64,000 nucleotides of DNA from Bagarius yarrelli (GCA_005784505.1 VCAZ01000003.1:7877510-7941509); one strand, 5' to 3'; positions 1 to 12,539 are shown, numbered from the stretch's first letter. Program-made: numbers and translations. Notes: generated from the letters alone by a model not told the origin.

Positions 1-3000
1 CCAGACTTTGTTTAGAAGTTTTACAACCTCCTCATACAAGACGAACACGATGGCAACATCCAGACACACCCTGCCCAGGCGAGGAACTGTGCCTTTGTAG
101 AACCTGCAGCACACAAAGCTGGGTTACTAAGCTGGAATAGTAAATCAGTAGTATATAATTAACAGCTAATATGTTTGTTTGACTTGAGTTACATAAGGGG
201 TACAAAATCTTTAAACCACTGCAGTCTTTAATTTAACATTTTTGCTAACTACTATTACCCGAATGTACATTCATGCTTGGACAAAAAAGTACACTTAATA
301 TAATAGAACCCTTACTTTAGTAATCAAAATAGAAACAGTATATTATAACTTGCAATATTCAACGTTATAGAACACATAGCTATGCCTTCTGATAAGATCA
401 GCTTTTAAATAAGCTGCTGCAAAGTCTACCAAACATTAAAAAGAAAAAAAACATTTTAAAGGATGTCTGAGGACAAAAAAAAAAAATCGTCTCTATACAG
501 AATAGCACTTATTTGTATTCCGTTTAAGAAATTCTTAACGTTCAGGCAGCATTACCTACAGTCATCCGCCCTTTATACTGTAATATGGCAGAAAACATAC
601 TGACCATCAAACATTACTTACACTTCTACTTGTTTGTAGTAATGCTTTTTAAAATTATATGCTTTGTTTTGTTAAATATTCCCATTTGTAATTGATCTAT
701 TATTAGACTTGGATTATGCAGCAAATTCAATATACAACTGCTGTTTAATATATAGAAATAATATTTTTTTAAAAAGTGTCCCTTAATTAAAACATGATTT
801 TATAGATAAAAAAGGAACCAAATTTTTCCTGATTAACTTTATAAGAATCATCAGTGCTTCAGTATAACTTATTTAATAATCAGCATGTTTAGAAAAAGAT
901 GAAAAAAAGATGAAAAAAAAAATTAAATAATGCCTACGCTTGTGGGCCTTCGTTCTTTAGTATCTGGAAAGCACAGTCTAGTGTGTTCTTATAACGATGG
1001 GCTTCTAAACCCTGAAACACAAAATGTTACAGCATTTTATACAACATGTCAACAGGCTTTTAAAATAAAGTAGATTATAAATAAAGTTCAGTTAAATTAA
1101 TGGTTGCACCTGCATTCTAGTCTTCACCACATCTAAAGGTGTGTTTCCAAAAACACTTGCTGCACCTGCAGTCGCCCCAAATATAGCTGTGACCAGCGGA
1201 TGCATCTCACGTGCAGGGTCATCACCTAAAAAAAAAAAAAAAAAAAAAAAAACCCCAAGAGTCTCATCATAAATGAACTTTACAGATCTTTAATAAACTG
1301 ATGATTGAGAACAGTTGTTTGATTTACCTTTATACCAATTGCGCAGGAGATTCATGACGTAAAACCGTATAGCTTGATTGCTTCCCTGCTTCAGTACTGT
1401 AGCAGTCAGTCCTTGATACGTACCACGAACCCCTGCCAGTAAAGAGATTAGTCTGTTATAGAATATGTAGTTAAAAATACCATTTACAGTTTTGTCTTTG
1501 CCAGGAGGTCTAAATAAATCTGTTTATATGGCTAAAATGTTATATATGCAAGTTTTGTAAAAACATTAGAATTAAGAGCTTTAAGAACATTACAGTGCCA
1601 GGATATTACAAATCAGATTAGTTCAATATTTTAAGATCATTTTTTAATTTATAATTTTTAGTGATATTTTATTGTAACACTGACTTATTTGTTTATGCTA
1701 CATATGGTACTTTTTGTTAAGAGGTCTGTTCACACTAGTGATGTGTGCATGTGAAAACAAATTACAAATAAAAAGTAGACCTTGTTCAACATTTACCCTG
1801 ATCACGAATTATTTCCCTCACTCCATGGAAGAAGCCTCTGTATCGAGGGCGAAGAGAGACCTGGTCATGGATCAACTTCACCTGGGACAGCACCAAATGC
1901 CCTGAATTAGAGCAAGTCCTTACTTTTTATTTCATTGTAGTTTATTCTAAAATGTTCATTTCTTTAACAAAGTGGTGATGCAAAGTATTTTTTAAAAATG
2001 GATATTACCCGTCATTTAGAATAGACATGTTAATGCCACCAACCTTGAGTGTTTCCATTGGACAGACCACCAGCACTGCTTCAGTGATGCCTGCCCCCAG
2101 GCCACACAACAGGCTGCGAGTGTTATCAAGACGACCAGTTTCGTCTCTCATTGGGTTACTCAGGACCTCGAAAGTGCCAAACCTGTTATCAAAAATAAAG
2201 TCGGGGTAAAACCCAGACCAATGTGGGGAGATTTAGGTAAAGCAAGTCACATTGATTGATTTTTTTTTTTTTTTACCGTATTGCAGACTTGGGGATCGAG
2301 CCATAGAGCAGAGAGCTCAGGCCTCTGTACAGCCCTCTCAAACCGTGATCCTGAACAGTCAGCTTTACACAGTCCCCTAAAGACAGAATAATTGATCAAT
2401 TAATAAAATCAGTAAGTAAGAAATAAATACGAAAATACATAATGTGGATTTAGGTTAGTTTAATTCTGAGCAAAGTTTTGGATTTTTTAAAGAGCAAAAT
2501 ACCAGGACACCCCCCCCCTCACCTATCCCTCTATACCGAGGTGGATTTGCACGTTCATCCAGTTGTAGCTGAGTCTTCACATACTCTGTCGGGAAAGTGA
2601 TGCAGATCTCAATACCTCCCGCAATGCCACCTATGTACATAAAACCAGAACGTTGTTACTCTGTTAAATTGACAGATTTTAAAAAATCTATTTACTTTTT
2701 GCCAATCAATTTACTGGCATTTACAAGGTGAAGGAATTTATGACTTCACAATTTCTATAGAATGCAGAGGTAGAAAAACAAAACAAAACAAAAAACTTGA
2801 CAGAAATTTGACTAGATTACCAGACTATTATTAGACATGGGCAATGATTTGCTATTTTCTGTCTTTGGTTTTCAAATAGCAAACGAAGATTTTTCTGTAA
2901 TCTTGCTATGAAAAATTTGATATCTCCACCACAAGTATTAAACACGTTAATATTAAGATCACGTTGCACTTTAATTGCAGACGGTCTCCATTTATTTCTA

Positions 3001-3785
3001 AGGGCAACTGGTTGCACAAGCACTAATTTAAAAAAACTTGCATCATAAACTTACTGCTTTTATTTGTCAAATATTTTAATCGCCCCCGTTAATATTCTAG
3101 GAAACATCCGCAATCAATTTCATATCGAGTTTTAAAATTAAGTACTAAATATTTCTGTAACATACTATACAACTTTAAGTACGTGAAAACATTTGCTCGG
3201 ATTTCTTTAAGGAGGTTATTAACACTTATGCCCGTCATACGAACACTAAACAAACGCCGAAGATGACAACAGAGGCTAATATTAGCTGGTTCGCTAGCTA
3301 AACAGCGTAAGTCATAGATCGCATTAGTTATTAGTTAACACTTTAGCATCTTTCAATTGGTTAAATATTACGAGAGGTTTGCGGGGTTTTTATTCTTTAT
3401 ATTGTTTTGTTATTGTGAACAGGGACATTTGCCCCAGTTCCCCCAGGGGTTTGTTTCGCGGTTAGCTCAAACAGCAGCTGCGGTTTGGTACTGCAACCAT
3501 GCAAACAACTCGTTTATTATTATTTTTTTACTAAAACTTACCAGCAAGAATTGCCTTTCCTGGATGAGTTATTTTTCTCCCTCCCGTTGCAGCGGCAGCA
3601 AAACGCCGTTTTCCTTTACACATGTTGTGAATTGGGGTAAAACCGCTCGCTATGACACCCAAACCTGCCGCCGACGGCGCGGAGTTCACCGCCATGGGAT
3701 GATGCAGGGATGTGCGTCTGCGTCCCAAAACGCCATCTTTACACGAACTATCACAAACACAAAAAGGGTTATACAGAGACGACAT
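1..3785 (-). CDS. slc25a1: Mitochondrial citrate (tricarboxylate) carrier, nine exons, 3' end cut by window
   Basis: This carrier exchanges mitochondrial citrate for cytosolic malate across the inner membrane, supplying carbon for cytosolic acetyl-CoA. Coding exons read on the minus strand are 3785-3542, 2630-2523, 2376-2277, 2182-2044, 1881-1797, 1432-1328, 1225-1110, 1011-938 and 103-1. All junctions use GT/AG and the phases agree from exon to exon. The three mitochondrial carrier signatures are visible as PTEYVK (exon 2), PMETLK (end of exon 4 into exon 5) and PLDVVK (exon 7). The block GGIAGGIEICITFPTEYVKT matches SLC25A1 and not other SLC25 members. The window ends after VVKLLNKVW, so only a few codons and the stop are missing. 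Two in-frame starts exist: 3785 (adenine at -3, about 358 codons) and 3695 (about 328 codons, nearer the usual length). The longer one adds a basic presequence-like segment. The exon structure is clear; the start is not settled. Confidence 0.95.
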
Positions 3786-3965
3786 CTTCCTGCACGATAC
3801 GAAGAATCCTGGCGCTTTAACGGAATATGACGCTCAACAACGTGCGCCTTGTCCAATGAGACAAAGCCAACACAATCACAGATGCACCACTCTGCGGTCT
3901 GGAGGTGGGATAATCATGAATATTCAAATTATTACCATATGACTGCCACTCTTATTGGTCTCGAC
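3786..3965 (-). promoter_or_regulatory. Probable slc25a1 promoter and 5' UTR
   Basis: This stretch lies immediately upstream of slc25a1 and ends before the DIRS sequence begins. An ATTGG at 3954 gives a CCAAT box on the minus strand and a second CCAAT lies at 3853 on the plus strand. No TATA box is evident. An octamer-like ATGCAAAT is at 3985-3992. Promoter status is inferred from position. Confidence 0.4.
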
Positions 3966-4109
3966 AGTTAGGTTTGATTATTTTATGCAAATATTCGTCC
4001 TACTTAATATTAACAAGCTAATAGCTAGACATGAAAAATAGCATTGATTCTGTAATTTAGTTGCGCTGTAATGATGTTAATGAAACATCAATAAAAATAA
4101 CCCGTTAAC

Positions 4110-7100
4110 CAATTAAACATTGGTTCCCTTTCGACATTGCGGAGCTTTCGCTATGGGAAAATCCCTACCTTCACTTTCTCTCTAAAGATTTATTGGCTCA
4201 CTCCTGTACTGGTCCAATTGCCGCCCGTATGCAAATAAACACATATTGCCGCCCCCTAGAGAGCATATATAAGGCGGCGCAGGGCGGCAATATTCAGTAT
4301 CTTCTCCTTCACGAAAGAGCAATTTTCTCTGAAAAGAGCAATTTCGGAAAAGAGCGATTTCTCTATGGCGTTTTGTGCTTCCTGCGTGGGCTCGATAGAG
4401 CCACCGACAGCCACAGCCACTGCGTTCCGTGCCTGGGAGAGGCACACGAAGAAGCGACGGTGGACGAGGTCGACTGCCTGCACTGTCTGGATCTGCCAGT
4501 GCGCGTCTTGAGGTTTGGCACAATATAGCACACAGCAGCTTTGGGTTATGAACTGCCGCCGCCGCTGTGCCGCTGAGGACTGCCACCGTCCACGGCTGGA
4601 GTTAGCGGACATCCTGTCTGTGTCTGCGTTGGAGAGAGGATTGGGGCGGACTGATTAGAAAAATATTCAGCGACAATGAAAAAATTCAGGCTCTCGAGGG
4701 CTCTCGAGGGCCTCATCAAAGGCAGCTCAGCAGCTCAGAGCTCACCTGGAACCCCCCAGCTGAGCCGGCTAGGCAAGCTGGACTCCTGACTCCTGTTACC
4801 TGTCCTTCAGCCGCCATCAGGCCGCCTCCAGGACATCTGTGCAATTTTTTCCCTGATGTTCACGAGCAGATGGTGAAGGCGTGGTCTGCACCCCAATCGA
4901 CGTGAGTCCACCTAGCCACACACTCCATCTTCATCCACGTGGATGACGTGGGAACCTGTGGATATCGCCGTACACCCCCATGGAGGAGGCTGTTGCTATC
5001 CACCTGTTCACCTGCTCACTTGGCCGATAAAGCATATACTGCCAACGGGGAGGCGCTGTCTGCTCTTCACGCTATGGCGGTTCTCCAGGTATCCAACGGC
5101 AAGCTTCTCCAGAATCTGGATGACGGCTTGGCCCCCCCCGAACACTGTCAAAGAGCTACGCACGGCAACAGATCTGGCTCTCATTGCCACAAAAAGAGCA
5201 GCACAGGCGACCGGCCGGTCCATAGCTTTCTTCGGGGTTCTCCAGAGGCACCTCTGGCTGACCCTTCCAGACCTTAAAGAGGCAGACCGAAAGCTTTTCC
5301 TCAACGCACCCATTTCCCCCGCCGGCCTCTTTGGCGATGTCGTGGGTATGATGTTGGAGCGTTTCACGTAGGCACTAAAGCAAGCCAGGGCTAATGAGTC
5401 AAGTGATGCCCAGACTGGCTTCTCAGCAGCAGCCGGCGAGGTCTCGAGCACCGTCTGCAGCAGGTGTCCCATACCTGAAAGAAGCGAACGTGGCCGTTAC
5501 ATCCCATTGTGAGCCCGAGGCAAGAACGCGGAAGTGGCCAGCCTCGGGGAAGAGAAGGCGTGACCAGAGACAGAGTCCACGGCGTGACGCTCACCTGCCT
5601 TCAGCTGCCGTTTAGCCTTCTTCCTGATGCCAGTTCAGCACTCTGCATGAGCTCAAGAGTGGGCATATGTGTTTTGCAGCTCAGTAAAGATTGCAATAGA
5701 TTCTCACACTGTCAAAAAAAGGCAAATTTCTCCTCTCACATTAAACAGCCGCTTCCGTCTAGACGCTGGGGATGCGCATGCAAGGTGCTCAGCATGGGCA
5801 CAGTCTCTCAGTGCTAGAGCAGCTAAGACCACTAAATCAGTTTTCAGAAGCCTAGAGGGCTATTCTAGGGGTGTCGCGTTGGGTTTTAAAACTCATAGAG
5901 CGTGGTTATGCACTTCAGTTTCGGCACACGTTCGAACAGTGTGATGCAGTCACTAATTTCACCTTAGAATGTCTCCGTTATGAGGTTCACGATCTCCCCA
6001 AAAAAGGAGCCGTAGAGTGAGTTCCCCTGAGCAAGTTGGAAACAGGCTTCTACAGTCGTTACTTTCTGGTTTCCAAACAAACAGGAGGGTTTTGTCCGAT
6101 ATTGGATCTAGGACCGGTGAACCGCTTTGGTTATCAACGTTAAAGCAGGATGTCAACGTTAAAGCAGATTCTGCTGCACATACGCCCCGGAGACTGGTTC
6201 ACGACTCTGGACTTAAAGGATGCTTACTTTCATATTCAGACCGCTCAGCATCACAGGCATTTTCTCAGGTTCGCCTTCGAGAGAGTGGCATACCAGTGCA
6301 CAGCCCTCCCCTTCGGGTTGGCTCTAGCTCCGCGGGTATTTTCCAAATGCATGGATGCAGCACTCTTCCCATTACGAGCGAGCATCTTATCCACCTTACA
6401 CCTTTTCAGACGGGGCAGCTATGCACGCTTGGCGACCTTTCAGAGGCTTCTGGGTCTGATTGCTTCAGCCTCAGTTGTCTGTCACAAAGGTCTCCTGCAT
6501 ATGAGACTGCTGCAATTTTGGTTGAAAGCTCAGGTCCCGGCAAAAGCCTGGAAGTGGAGCAGCATGCGCATTGTGGTCACTCACGAATGTGTCAGTACTC
6601 TGAGGCCAAGGTACGACCCAGAAATGTACAGCTGGGGAGTCCCCTTGGGGACAGTGACGTCACATGTGGTTATCGCGACGGACGCATCGACCCAGGGCCA
6701 GGTCTATCTGGGGAGCCATCTCCGGGGGTATGCCAGTCTTGGGACAGTGGTCAAGTTTGCAGGCTTGACACAAAAACCGCTTGAGCTGCAGTATTTTTTT
6801 ACCGCTTGATAGCTTCCCCCCCGTATTTTTAGCTCTGCAATAGCATTTCCCCCCCCCGGGTTCAACAGCGGCATGTACTGATTCGTACCGACATACGTAC
6901 GCCGTGGTTTCGTACATAAATCGCCAGAGTGGCATGCACTCCCAGTCTCTTTGTGTGAGGGCTGCTCACCTCCTGACTTGGGCAGATCATCACCTGCTAT
7001 CTATCAGAGCAGCGCACATCCCTGGTTACTCAAACCGGGGCGCGGATTTGCTCTCTCAAGAGGGGGGCACTCCCCAGGGAGAGTGGAGGCTTTATCCCAG

Positions 7101-7486
7101 GTCCAGGAGATCCTGGATGATCTGGCCCATTTTGGGGAGGCGGAGGTCGGCCTTTTTGCCACAAGCGGAGGAACGTGCATTGTCCCCCCCAGCTGTACTT
7201 TTCGCTGTCCCCACTTTAGTTTTCCCCCCCCGCTGGGGGAGATGATGCTCTGACATCACTCTGGCCGGCCAGGCTGGATGTGTGTTACCCCCCTGCCTAC
7301 CTGAAAAAATCCTGACCTTGGTTCTGGCCAAGATCAGGGAGAGGGAGCCTTGGTGATCCTTGTCCAACTGGCCAAATGAGCCGGGTTTGGGACCTGAGGG
7401 AGGGCTAGCTCCCCCCTGGAGGAGAGACTAACTGTCTCAGGTGGCAGGCATGATCTTGCATCCCAGCCCAGAGCTGTGGCAGATCC
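4110..7486 (+). mobile_element. DIRS-type retrotransposon, 5' half, decayed
   Basis: The left part has the layout of a fish DIRS element. A short GC-rich leader with TATATAAGG near 4266 is followed by a first reading frame from about 4364, opening MAFCASCVGSIEPP and rich in Cys, Arg and Trp like the DIRS gag-like protein. A reverse transcriptase and then an RNase H region follow. Three imperfect copies of an AAGAGCAATTT motif lie at 4316-4363. Many stops and frameshifts are present and the catalytic YLDD region is missing. The tyrosine recombinase expected next is absent here. A matching recombinase end lies at 14.8-15.6 kb and may be its other half. Confidence 0.75.
6020..7245 (+). pseudogene. 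DIRS reverse transcriptase-RNase H remnant
   Basis: The frame includes FYSRYFLVSKQTGGF, PILDLGPVNRF, PGDWFTTLDLKDAYFHI and LPFGLALAPRVFSKCMDAAL, the fingers and first palm motifs of DIRS reverse transcriptases. The next recognisable block, RLATFQRLLGLIASAS, belongs to the thumb. The intervening palm segment with the YxDD motif has therefore been deleted near 6385-6430. RNase H-like blocks follow from 6904 (VSYINRQSGMHSQSL, then HIPGYSNRGADLLSQ). A 19-bp tandem duplication at 6134-6171 adds a local frame problem. The enzyme cannot be functional. Confidence 0.8.
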
Positions 7487-7548
7487 TGCATGTGTTTGAC
7501 ACCACTTCTCCAGTGTTTGATCCAACCACTTCCAGATAAGGCACACAA

Positions 7549-8334
7549 ATACCCGCTTGGCCTTTGCAAATGCTCATCTGGACAAAGAAGAAGACTTCTG
7601 GTCTTCCTTTTTATGGTCAGTTGAAATAAAAATTGAATTGTTTGGCCACAACGATGTAGCCTTCATTTGGCGTAAAAAAGGAGAAGCCTTTAACAAGGAG
7701 AACACCATCCCCACTGTCAAACATGGTGGTGGGAACCTAATGTTTTGGGGGTGTTTTCCAGCCGGTGGACCAGGGAACCTAATCACAGTAAACGGCACCA
7801 TGAAAAAGGAGCAATACATCAAAATTCTCAACAACAACATCAGGCAGTCTGCAGAGAAACTTGGCCTTGGGCACTAGTGGACATTTCAGCACGACAACGA
7901 CCCAAAACACACAGCAAAAGTGGTGAAGAAATGTTTAGCAGACGAAAACATTAACGTTTTGCAGTGGCCCAGCCAAAGTCCTGACTTAAATCCAATTGGG
8001 AATCTGTGGAGGGAGATAAAGATCAGGGTGATGGCAAAAGATGAATGGGGAAAAATGCAAGTGGAAACATGCAAAAAGCTGGTCAGCAATTATAGGAAGC
8101 GTTTGATTGCTGTTATAGCCAATAAAGGCTTTTCTGTTGATTATTGAGAAGGGTATGGATAATTTTGGATATGCCGTGTTTTGTTCAAATGTAAATAAAA
8201 GCTGAGAAATATTTTTTTCACCATGATGCCTCTTGTACATCGTCTTATTATCTTTATAATAAGTAAAGCTGGTTAAATAAAAGTAACTTTAAGTCAGAAT
8301 TTGCCAGGGGTATAAATAATTTCGAGCTTGACTG
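7549..8334 (+). pseudogene. Tc1-like transposase and 3' end, 5'-truncated and inactive
   Basis: Tc1 transposases cut and paste DNA with a DD34E triad. The C-terminal half is recognisable here: KIELFGHNDVAFIWRKKGEAF, then GGGNLMFWGCFPAGGPGNL, FQHDNDPKHTAK and QWPSQSPDLNPI. The first catalytic Asp, normally in WSDESK, is Val (WSVEIK). The third, Glu in NPIENLW, is Gly (NPIGNLW). A stop codon at 7875-7877 interrupts the frame just before the second Asp. The element ends in CGAGCTTGACTG followed by a TA dinucleotide, as expected for a Tc1 3' terminus. The 5' inverted repeat and the DNA-binding half are missing, so the copy joins directly onto DIRS-derived DNA. Confidence 0.85.
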
Positions 8335-8336
8335 TA

Positions 8337-9770
8337 TGTAGCATTGATTGGTACGCTATAATTTTTTTTAAAAGTGCTTTTATTTTTCAAAGTGTTTACA
8401 AACAAAACAGATTTTGTATAAACAAAACCATTAAATATTAAAAAAAACAATTGCACTTAGTTATATTTACTGTATATCTCTGCTCGTTGTCCCCCTAAGT
8501 TAAAGCATTGACAGCTTAAAATCCGATCTGTCTACTTACATGGCAGACGCAAATATGATTCCCTAATTCTGATTCATTTCCACATACAAATAAGGCCTGA
8601 TACCAGTCTGATCCATGATCAGATTTGATCTGTGCTACATTGGAGAAAAAATTGGAATTAGGTTACTTGATACATGCAGTGTAAATGTCATTACAAATTG
8701 TTTAATAATTAACTTTTGTTGACTAAATGCTCGAAATTGGAATATTTAAACATCAGTTGTTGATAAAGACCACTTGAGCCATTACATCTAAGACAGTCAG
8801 CAGATGCTGTTTGTTCGTTATCCCGCGTGCAGTGATGTTTATACTCATATAGGCTCAATTAGGTTAGCTTTAAATTACATTAATTAAGTGTTTTAACAAA
8901 GTAAACCGAAACTAAAAGTTAATTGTATTTTATTTCCAACTTTTCATAAAAAGTTATTTACTTAACATTGAAATCATCTTGCATGCATGTGCAGAGGCAG
9001 TACTTTTCCCCATTTTTCTTTAAAACCATGGGTCCAGAAGACCATAATAAAAGTATGGACTGTGCGGTGGGTAGGCCTAAAGGACAGGTTGCTGGCGTGT
9101 AGTGAAGTGCAAAAAGTGTTTGGAAGATTTATTAGTTAATAGTTAATGTGTTACAAAATATTAGTTAACGTGTTAAAAATATTTTAGTATGTAAAATGTG
9201 CAATTTATATTCAAGTAACAAAGTTTTACTCTTAGGCTTTTGTCACTTTCACATATTATGAGTCAGCTTTCCCACGGCCTCATGGGATAGCAAAGTGTGC
9301 AAAGTATTTATAATTCAAAAATTCAGGCAGGAGTAGTAAGTAGGTCATCCGGGAACTTTTCACGTACTGTAATTCACATACTAAGAATTCGGACATACTA
9401 CTTATTTTGCATACTCAGTTTCACATACTTTATAATATGAAATGTTTCCTTGGGACCAAAGCAAGCATGACTATTATTTGAGAAGACTATCTACCAGCAA
9501 GCATACTTCCAAACACTTGATGGCTCCTGCGGACTGTAAGGGTTGTAGGTTACAGAATTCAGTTGGTTTCTCAGTAATTTCAATGGGTTCATCCACATGC
9601 TGATAATACCAGGGCAGGGCTCTGGTAATAGAACAATAAGTAAACACACTTTTAGGATAGGAGGACATTTTCTTCTCTAGAAGGATGGGGGGTTGCATGC
9701 GATCTTAGATCTTTGTTGGCCAAACCCTACTGTTAATGACAGAAGGTGGTCCATCTGGGGCATGAGTTTT
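8337..9770. other. AT-rich stretch without recognised gene
   Basis: No coding region, RNA gene or recognised transposon was found. The stretch near 9330-9435 (repeated ACATACT and ACTTACT words) resembles the ends of short fish MITEs, but no inverted-repeat pair was resolved. Confidence 0.5.
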
Positions 9771-9782
9771 ACAGTGTGTAGG

Positions 9783-9978
9783 TTGCATTAACACGACTTC
9801 TTTGCAGTCTAATTTGGTCTAAAGCTTATTTGGACAGTCTCCAAAACACTTTATTGTGTGTGGTTGTGTTTTGTTGTGTTGTGTCGTTGTAGGAAAAAAG
9901 TGTTTTTTGTGGGTTTTGTTGTTTTTTCTTTCGTTATAATAAAATAAACATTGAGGTGTTGATACCCACACCTCATTG
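9783..9978 (+). repeat. Gypsy 5' LTR (decayed)
   Basis: It aligns with 12265-12498. Shared landmarks in the same order are TTAACAC..TTTCTTTGCAGT, TATTGTGTG, TTGTGTT..GTTGTAG, AAAATAAACAT and TTGATACCCAC. It contains an AATAAA signal in the shared A-rich block. Outer boundaries are approximate. Confidence 0.65.
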
Positions 9979-10594
9979 ACTTTTTTTTCTTGGCCCTTAC
10001 TGGGTAAACCTTACCTGTATTTCCTGGCTCTCCACCAGGCGTAGTCGGATAATATCACCTACTAGCACCACATTTTGGCAAAGGGTGAAGACTTTTTGCT
10101 AAGTGAGACGTGGGTATTTTTTGGGTGTGTTTTATTTTTTATTATTGAAGTGATTGCGTGGTTTTTTTTGTTTTTTTTTTTTTTTTTTTTTTTTTTTAGC
10201 AAAACAGCAGAGAGCATTCTCATTCTTGGCCTAACTAAATTTCTCCACTAGTAGGTGACTAGTTTATTTTTGTGCCTAGAGACAGACGGTGTCTGAAATT
10301 TAGTGGGGAATATGGTATAGGTATGGAGGGGGTATTAACTGGTACAGCGCTCCCAACCCTGGCTTACAAGCCGCAGTCATGGTACTGCCTGGTTTAGCTG
10401 TGAATATGCAGTTATTGCAGAAGGAGGATCCTGTTATACGAAAGGAGTGGAGGTTTTGTGGTGTTCCTTTCAGCGCAGAGGATTGTTGGCAGTTACCCAC
10501 AGCAGTAAATCTATTACGTCAATGGAGTCAGGATGGGATACTGAATCGCCAAGTATTCTGCTTAGATGGGTGCTACGGCAAGTATTGTTGGCGC

Positions 10595-10790
10595 CATAAT
10601 TACATTTACATTTACATTTGCATTTGCATTTGGCAGACTTACATTTATCTCTTTTACACATCCGAGCAATTAAGGGTTGAGGGCCTTGCTCAGGGGCCCA
10701 CAGTGGTGGCTCGGTGGTGCTGGGAATCGAACCCCGGTCCTAATGGTATCAGTCCAACACCTTACCACTAAGCCACCACTTCCCCTTAGG
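10595..10790 (-). mobile_element. tRNA-derived SINE inserted in gypsy pol
   Basis: Read on the minus strand it starts GTGGTGGCTTAGTGGTAAGG (A-box-like) and has a B box GGTTCGATTCC about 45 bases further on. It ends in a (TGTAAA/TGCAAA)n tail, the usual layout of a pol III-driven tRNA-derived SINE. A second copy in the same orientation is at 60594-60776. It separates the pre-integrase and integrase blocks of the gypsy element, so it inserted later. Confidence 0.85.
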
Positions 10791-10904
10791 AGCACAGGCA
10801 CCAGGGTGTAGAACACACTAGTGAGTTGGTGTGCAAGCACATTTGCAGGCATGACTGCTGATGTTGCACAAAGCTGGCAGGATGCCAAAGATACACAACC
10901 CCTA

Positions 10905-11800
10905 TATGGGACATCTTTTAGCCTCAAGGTCAAATAAAATTTTTGCCATAGATTTCACTGTGTCAGAGCCAACTCGCTCAGGACTAGAGAATGTGCTGGT
11001 TATAACTGACGTTTAAGTATAAGCTGTATGTGCCCACACGAGATCAACAGGCAGAAACGGTAGCCCAGGTTTTGGTGGTGGAATGGTTTTATAAATTTGG
11101 TGTCCCCAGATGCATCCATTCTGATCAGGGTTGTAATTTCAAGTCCTTGCTGATACATCAGCTTTGGGCACTGTATAAGGTGGAGAAGTCCTGCACTACT
11201 CAGTGCGGCAGTTCAAGCGGTACAATTGGACACTGCACAGTCTGTTGTCTAGAAAGGGCAGATTGGGCTACATGTCTTCCACAAGTCCTTCCACCCCTCA
11301 CCAAGCGACTGGGTAATCCCCTTATATTTTAATGATTGGTCAAGAACCCAGACTCCATGTGGACTTCTTCTCAGGTCGAGTCCCGGAGGGTGGGGTTGGT
11401 AGGGTGCATGAATGGATGAGGGATCAGGCTAAACTTCAGGTGGCTTTTGAGGGGGCACAGAAATAATTGCAAGCCGCTGCTGGTCGGTGTAAGGGACAGC
11501 ATGATGCTCACGTTTGGGATGCACCGTTAGGGGATGGCCAGCTGGTCTATTTGCGTAGGTATGGCACAAGAAGTTGCCATAAGATTCAGGATTGTGGAGT
11601 CCGGTGGTGTACCAGGTGATAAATGCACCTAAAAGGTGGTGGGGGGGGGGTATATACCATAGCACCGGTGAATAATTTAGGGAACATTAGACATGTGCAG
11701 CAGACAGCTCTGAAGGCCTGGTTTCCAAAGAATAGTCTGGTTTCAGTGGTCCCCTTCATTTCAAAATGAGCAGCAGCAGAAGGTTCAGTCAAAGAAGTTG
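10905..11800 (+). pseudogene. Gypsy integrase remnant
   Basis: Recognisable blocks are FAIDFTVSEPTRSGLENVLVI, then RDQQAETVAQVLVVEWFYKFGVPRCIHSDQGCNFKSLL, which carries the second catalytic Asp of the DDE core in IHSDQG. Downstream are WMRDQAKLQVAFEGAQK and the GQLVYLRRYGTR..HKIQD C-terminal block. In-frame stops (for example just after VITDV near 11014) and frameshifts mean no protein is made. The link to the fish gypsy families is from motif order. Confidence 0.8.
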
Positions 11801-12264
11801 ACCTACTTTGGTTGTTGCCAGCGACTCCACCACTACAACATGGTGCAGTCCCTTAGGTGCCAGCGTCTTCTGGGGCTTTTAGGTCACTGGGCTGGAAGAT
11901 GTGGATAAGAGAACCCTGGTCATTAAGGCCCTGAAGTCCCTAATTTTAGGGCAAGGGCACCACTGGGGCCTGCAAGCCTGCCGGAGGTCAAGTCAGGGTC
12001 ATCCTTCTAATGCCGTTGTTTCTGGTCTTCAGATCAACAGCTGGCGATGTTGGGGTTTGTACCCAGGCCTTCCTTGTGTTCGGATCAGCACCTTAACCAT
12101 TTGGCAGGATAGACAATTTTACTTTACTTTTTTTATTTTTTGGCTGGGAAAAGTAATTGACACCCAATAAGGTGAGAGCAGCCACATTATTTAAAGACCC
12201 TTATTTTGATGCGAAGGTACACGTCTGATGGTTTTTGGATTGTCCTCTTCTTGGTTTGCCCTGG

Positions 12265-12498
12265 GTTAACACAATTTCTTTGCAGTATTTGTATATAATT
12301 TGGTGTGAATTAGATTATTTAGACAGCCTCCTGAGCTAAAGCCGGCCTGCCTTTTCCGCACCGGTGCAAGAAGTATATTGTGTGGTCGTGTTCTGTTGTG
12401 TGGTGTCATTGTAGAAAAATTGTGTTTTTTATTTTTGTTTTATTGTTTTTTTTTGTTTTGTTATATTAAAATAAACATCTTGTGTTGATACCCACGCT
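12265..12498 (+). repeat. Gypsy 3' LTR (decayed)
   Basis: Partner of the repeat at 9783-9978, about 40 bp longer because of a GC-rich block (12330-12372) missing from the 5' copy. It carries the same AAAATAAACAT polyadenylation-signal block. Confidence 0.65.
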
Positions 12499-12528
12499 TT
12501 GTGTGTTTTGTGTGTTTTTGTTTTTTTG

Positions 12529-12539
12529 TATATATATAT

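Larger units (their letters stand above)
9775..12500 (+). mobile_element. Ty3/gypsy LTR retrotransposon, heavily deleted
   Basis: Two related direct repeats flank pol remnants. The blocks recognised inside are a pre-integrase segment (10379-10560, NMQLLQKEDPVIRKEWRF), a SINE insertion, and an integrase core plus C-terminus (10905-11800). Gag, protease and reverse transcriptase are not recognisable. The order and orientation fit the 3' half of a fish gypsy pol gene. Confidence 0.75.

Noticed and set aside
10470..10661. Minus-strand frame rich in Cys-Lys repeats
   Set aside because: It is the translated (TGCAAA)n tail of the SINE.
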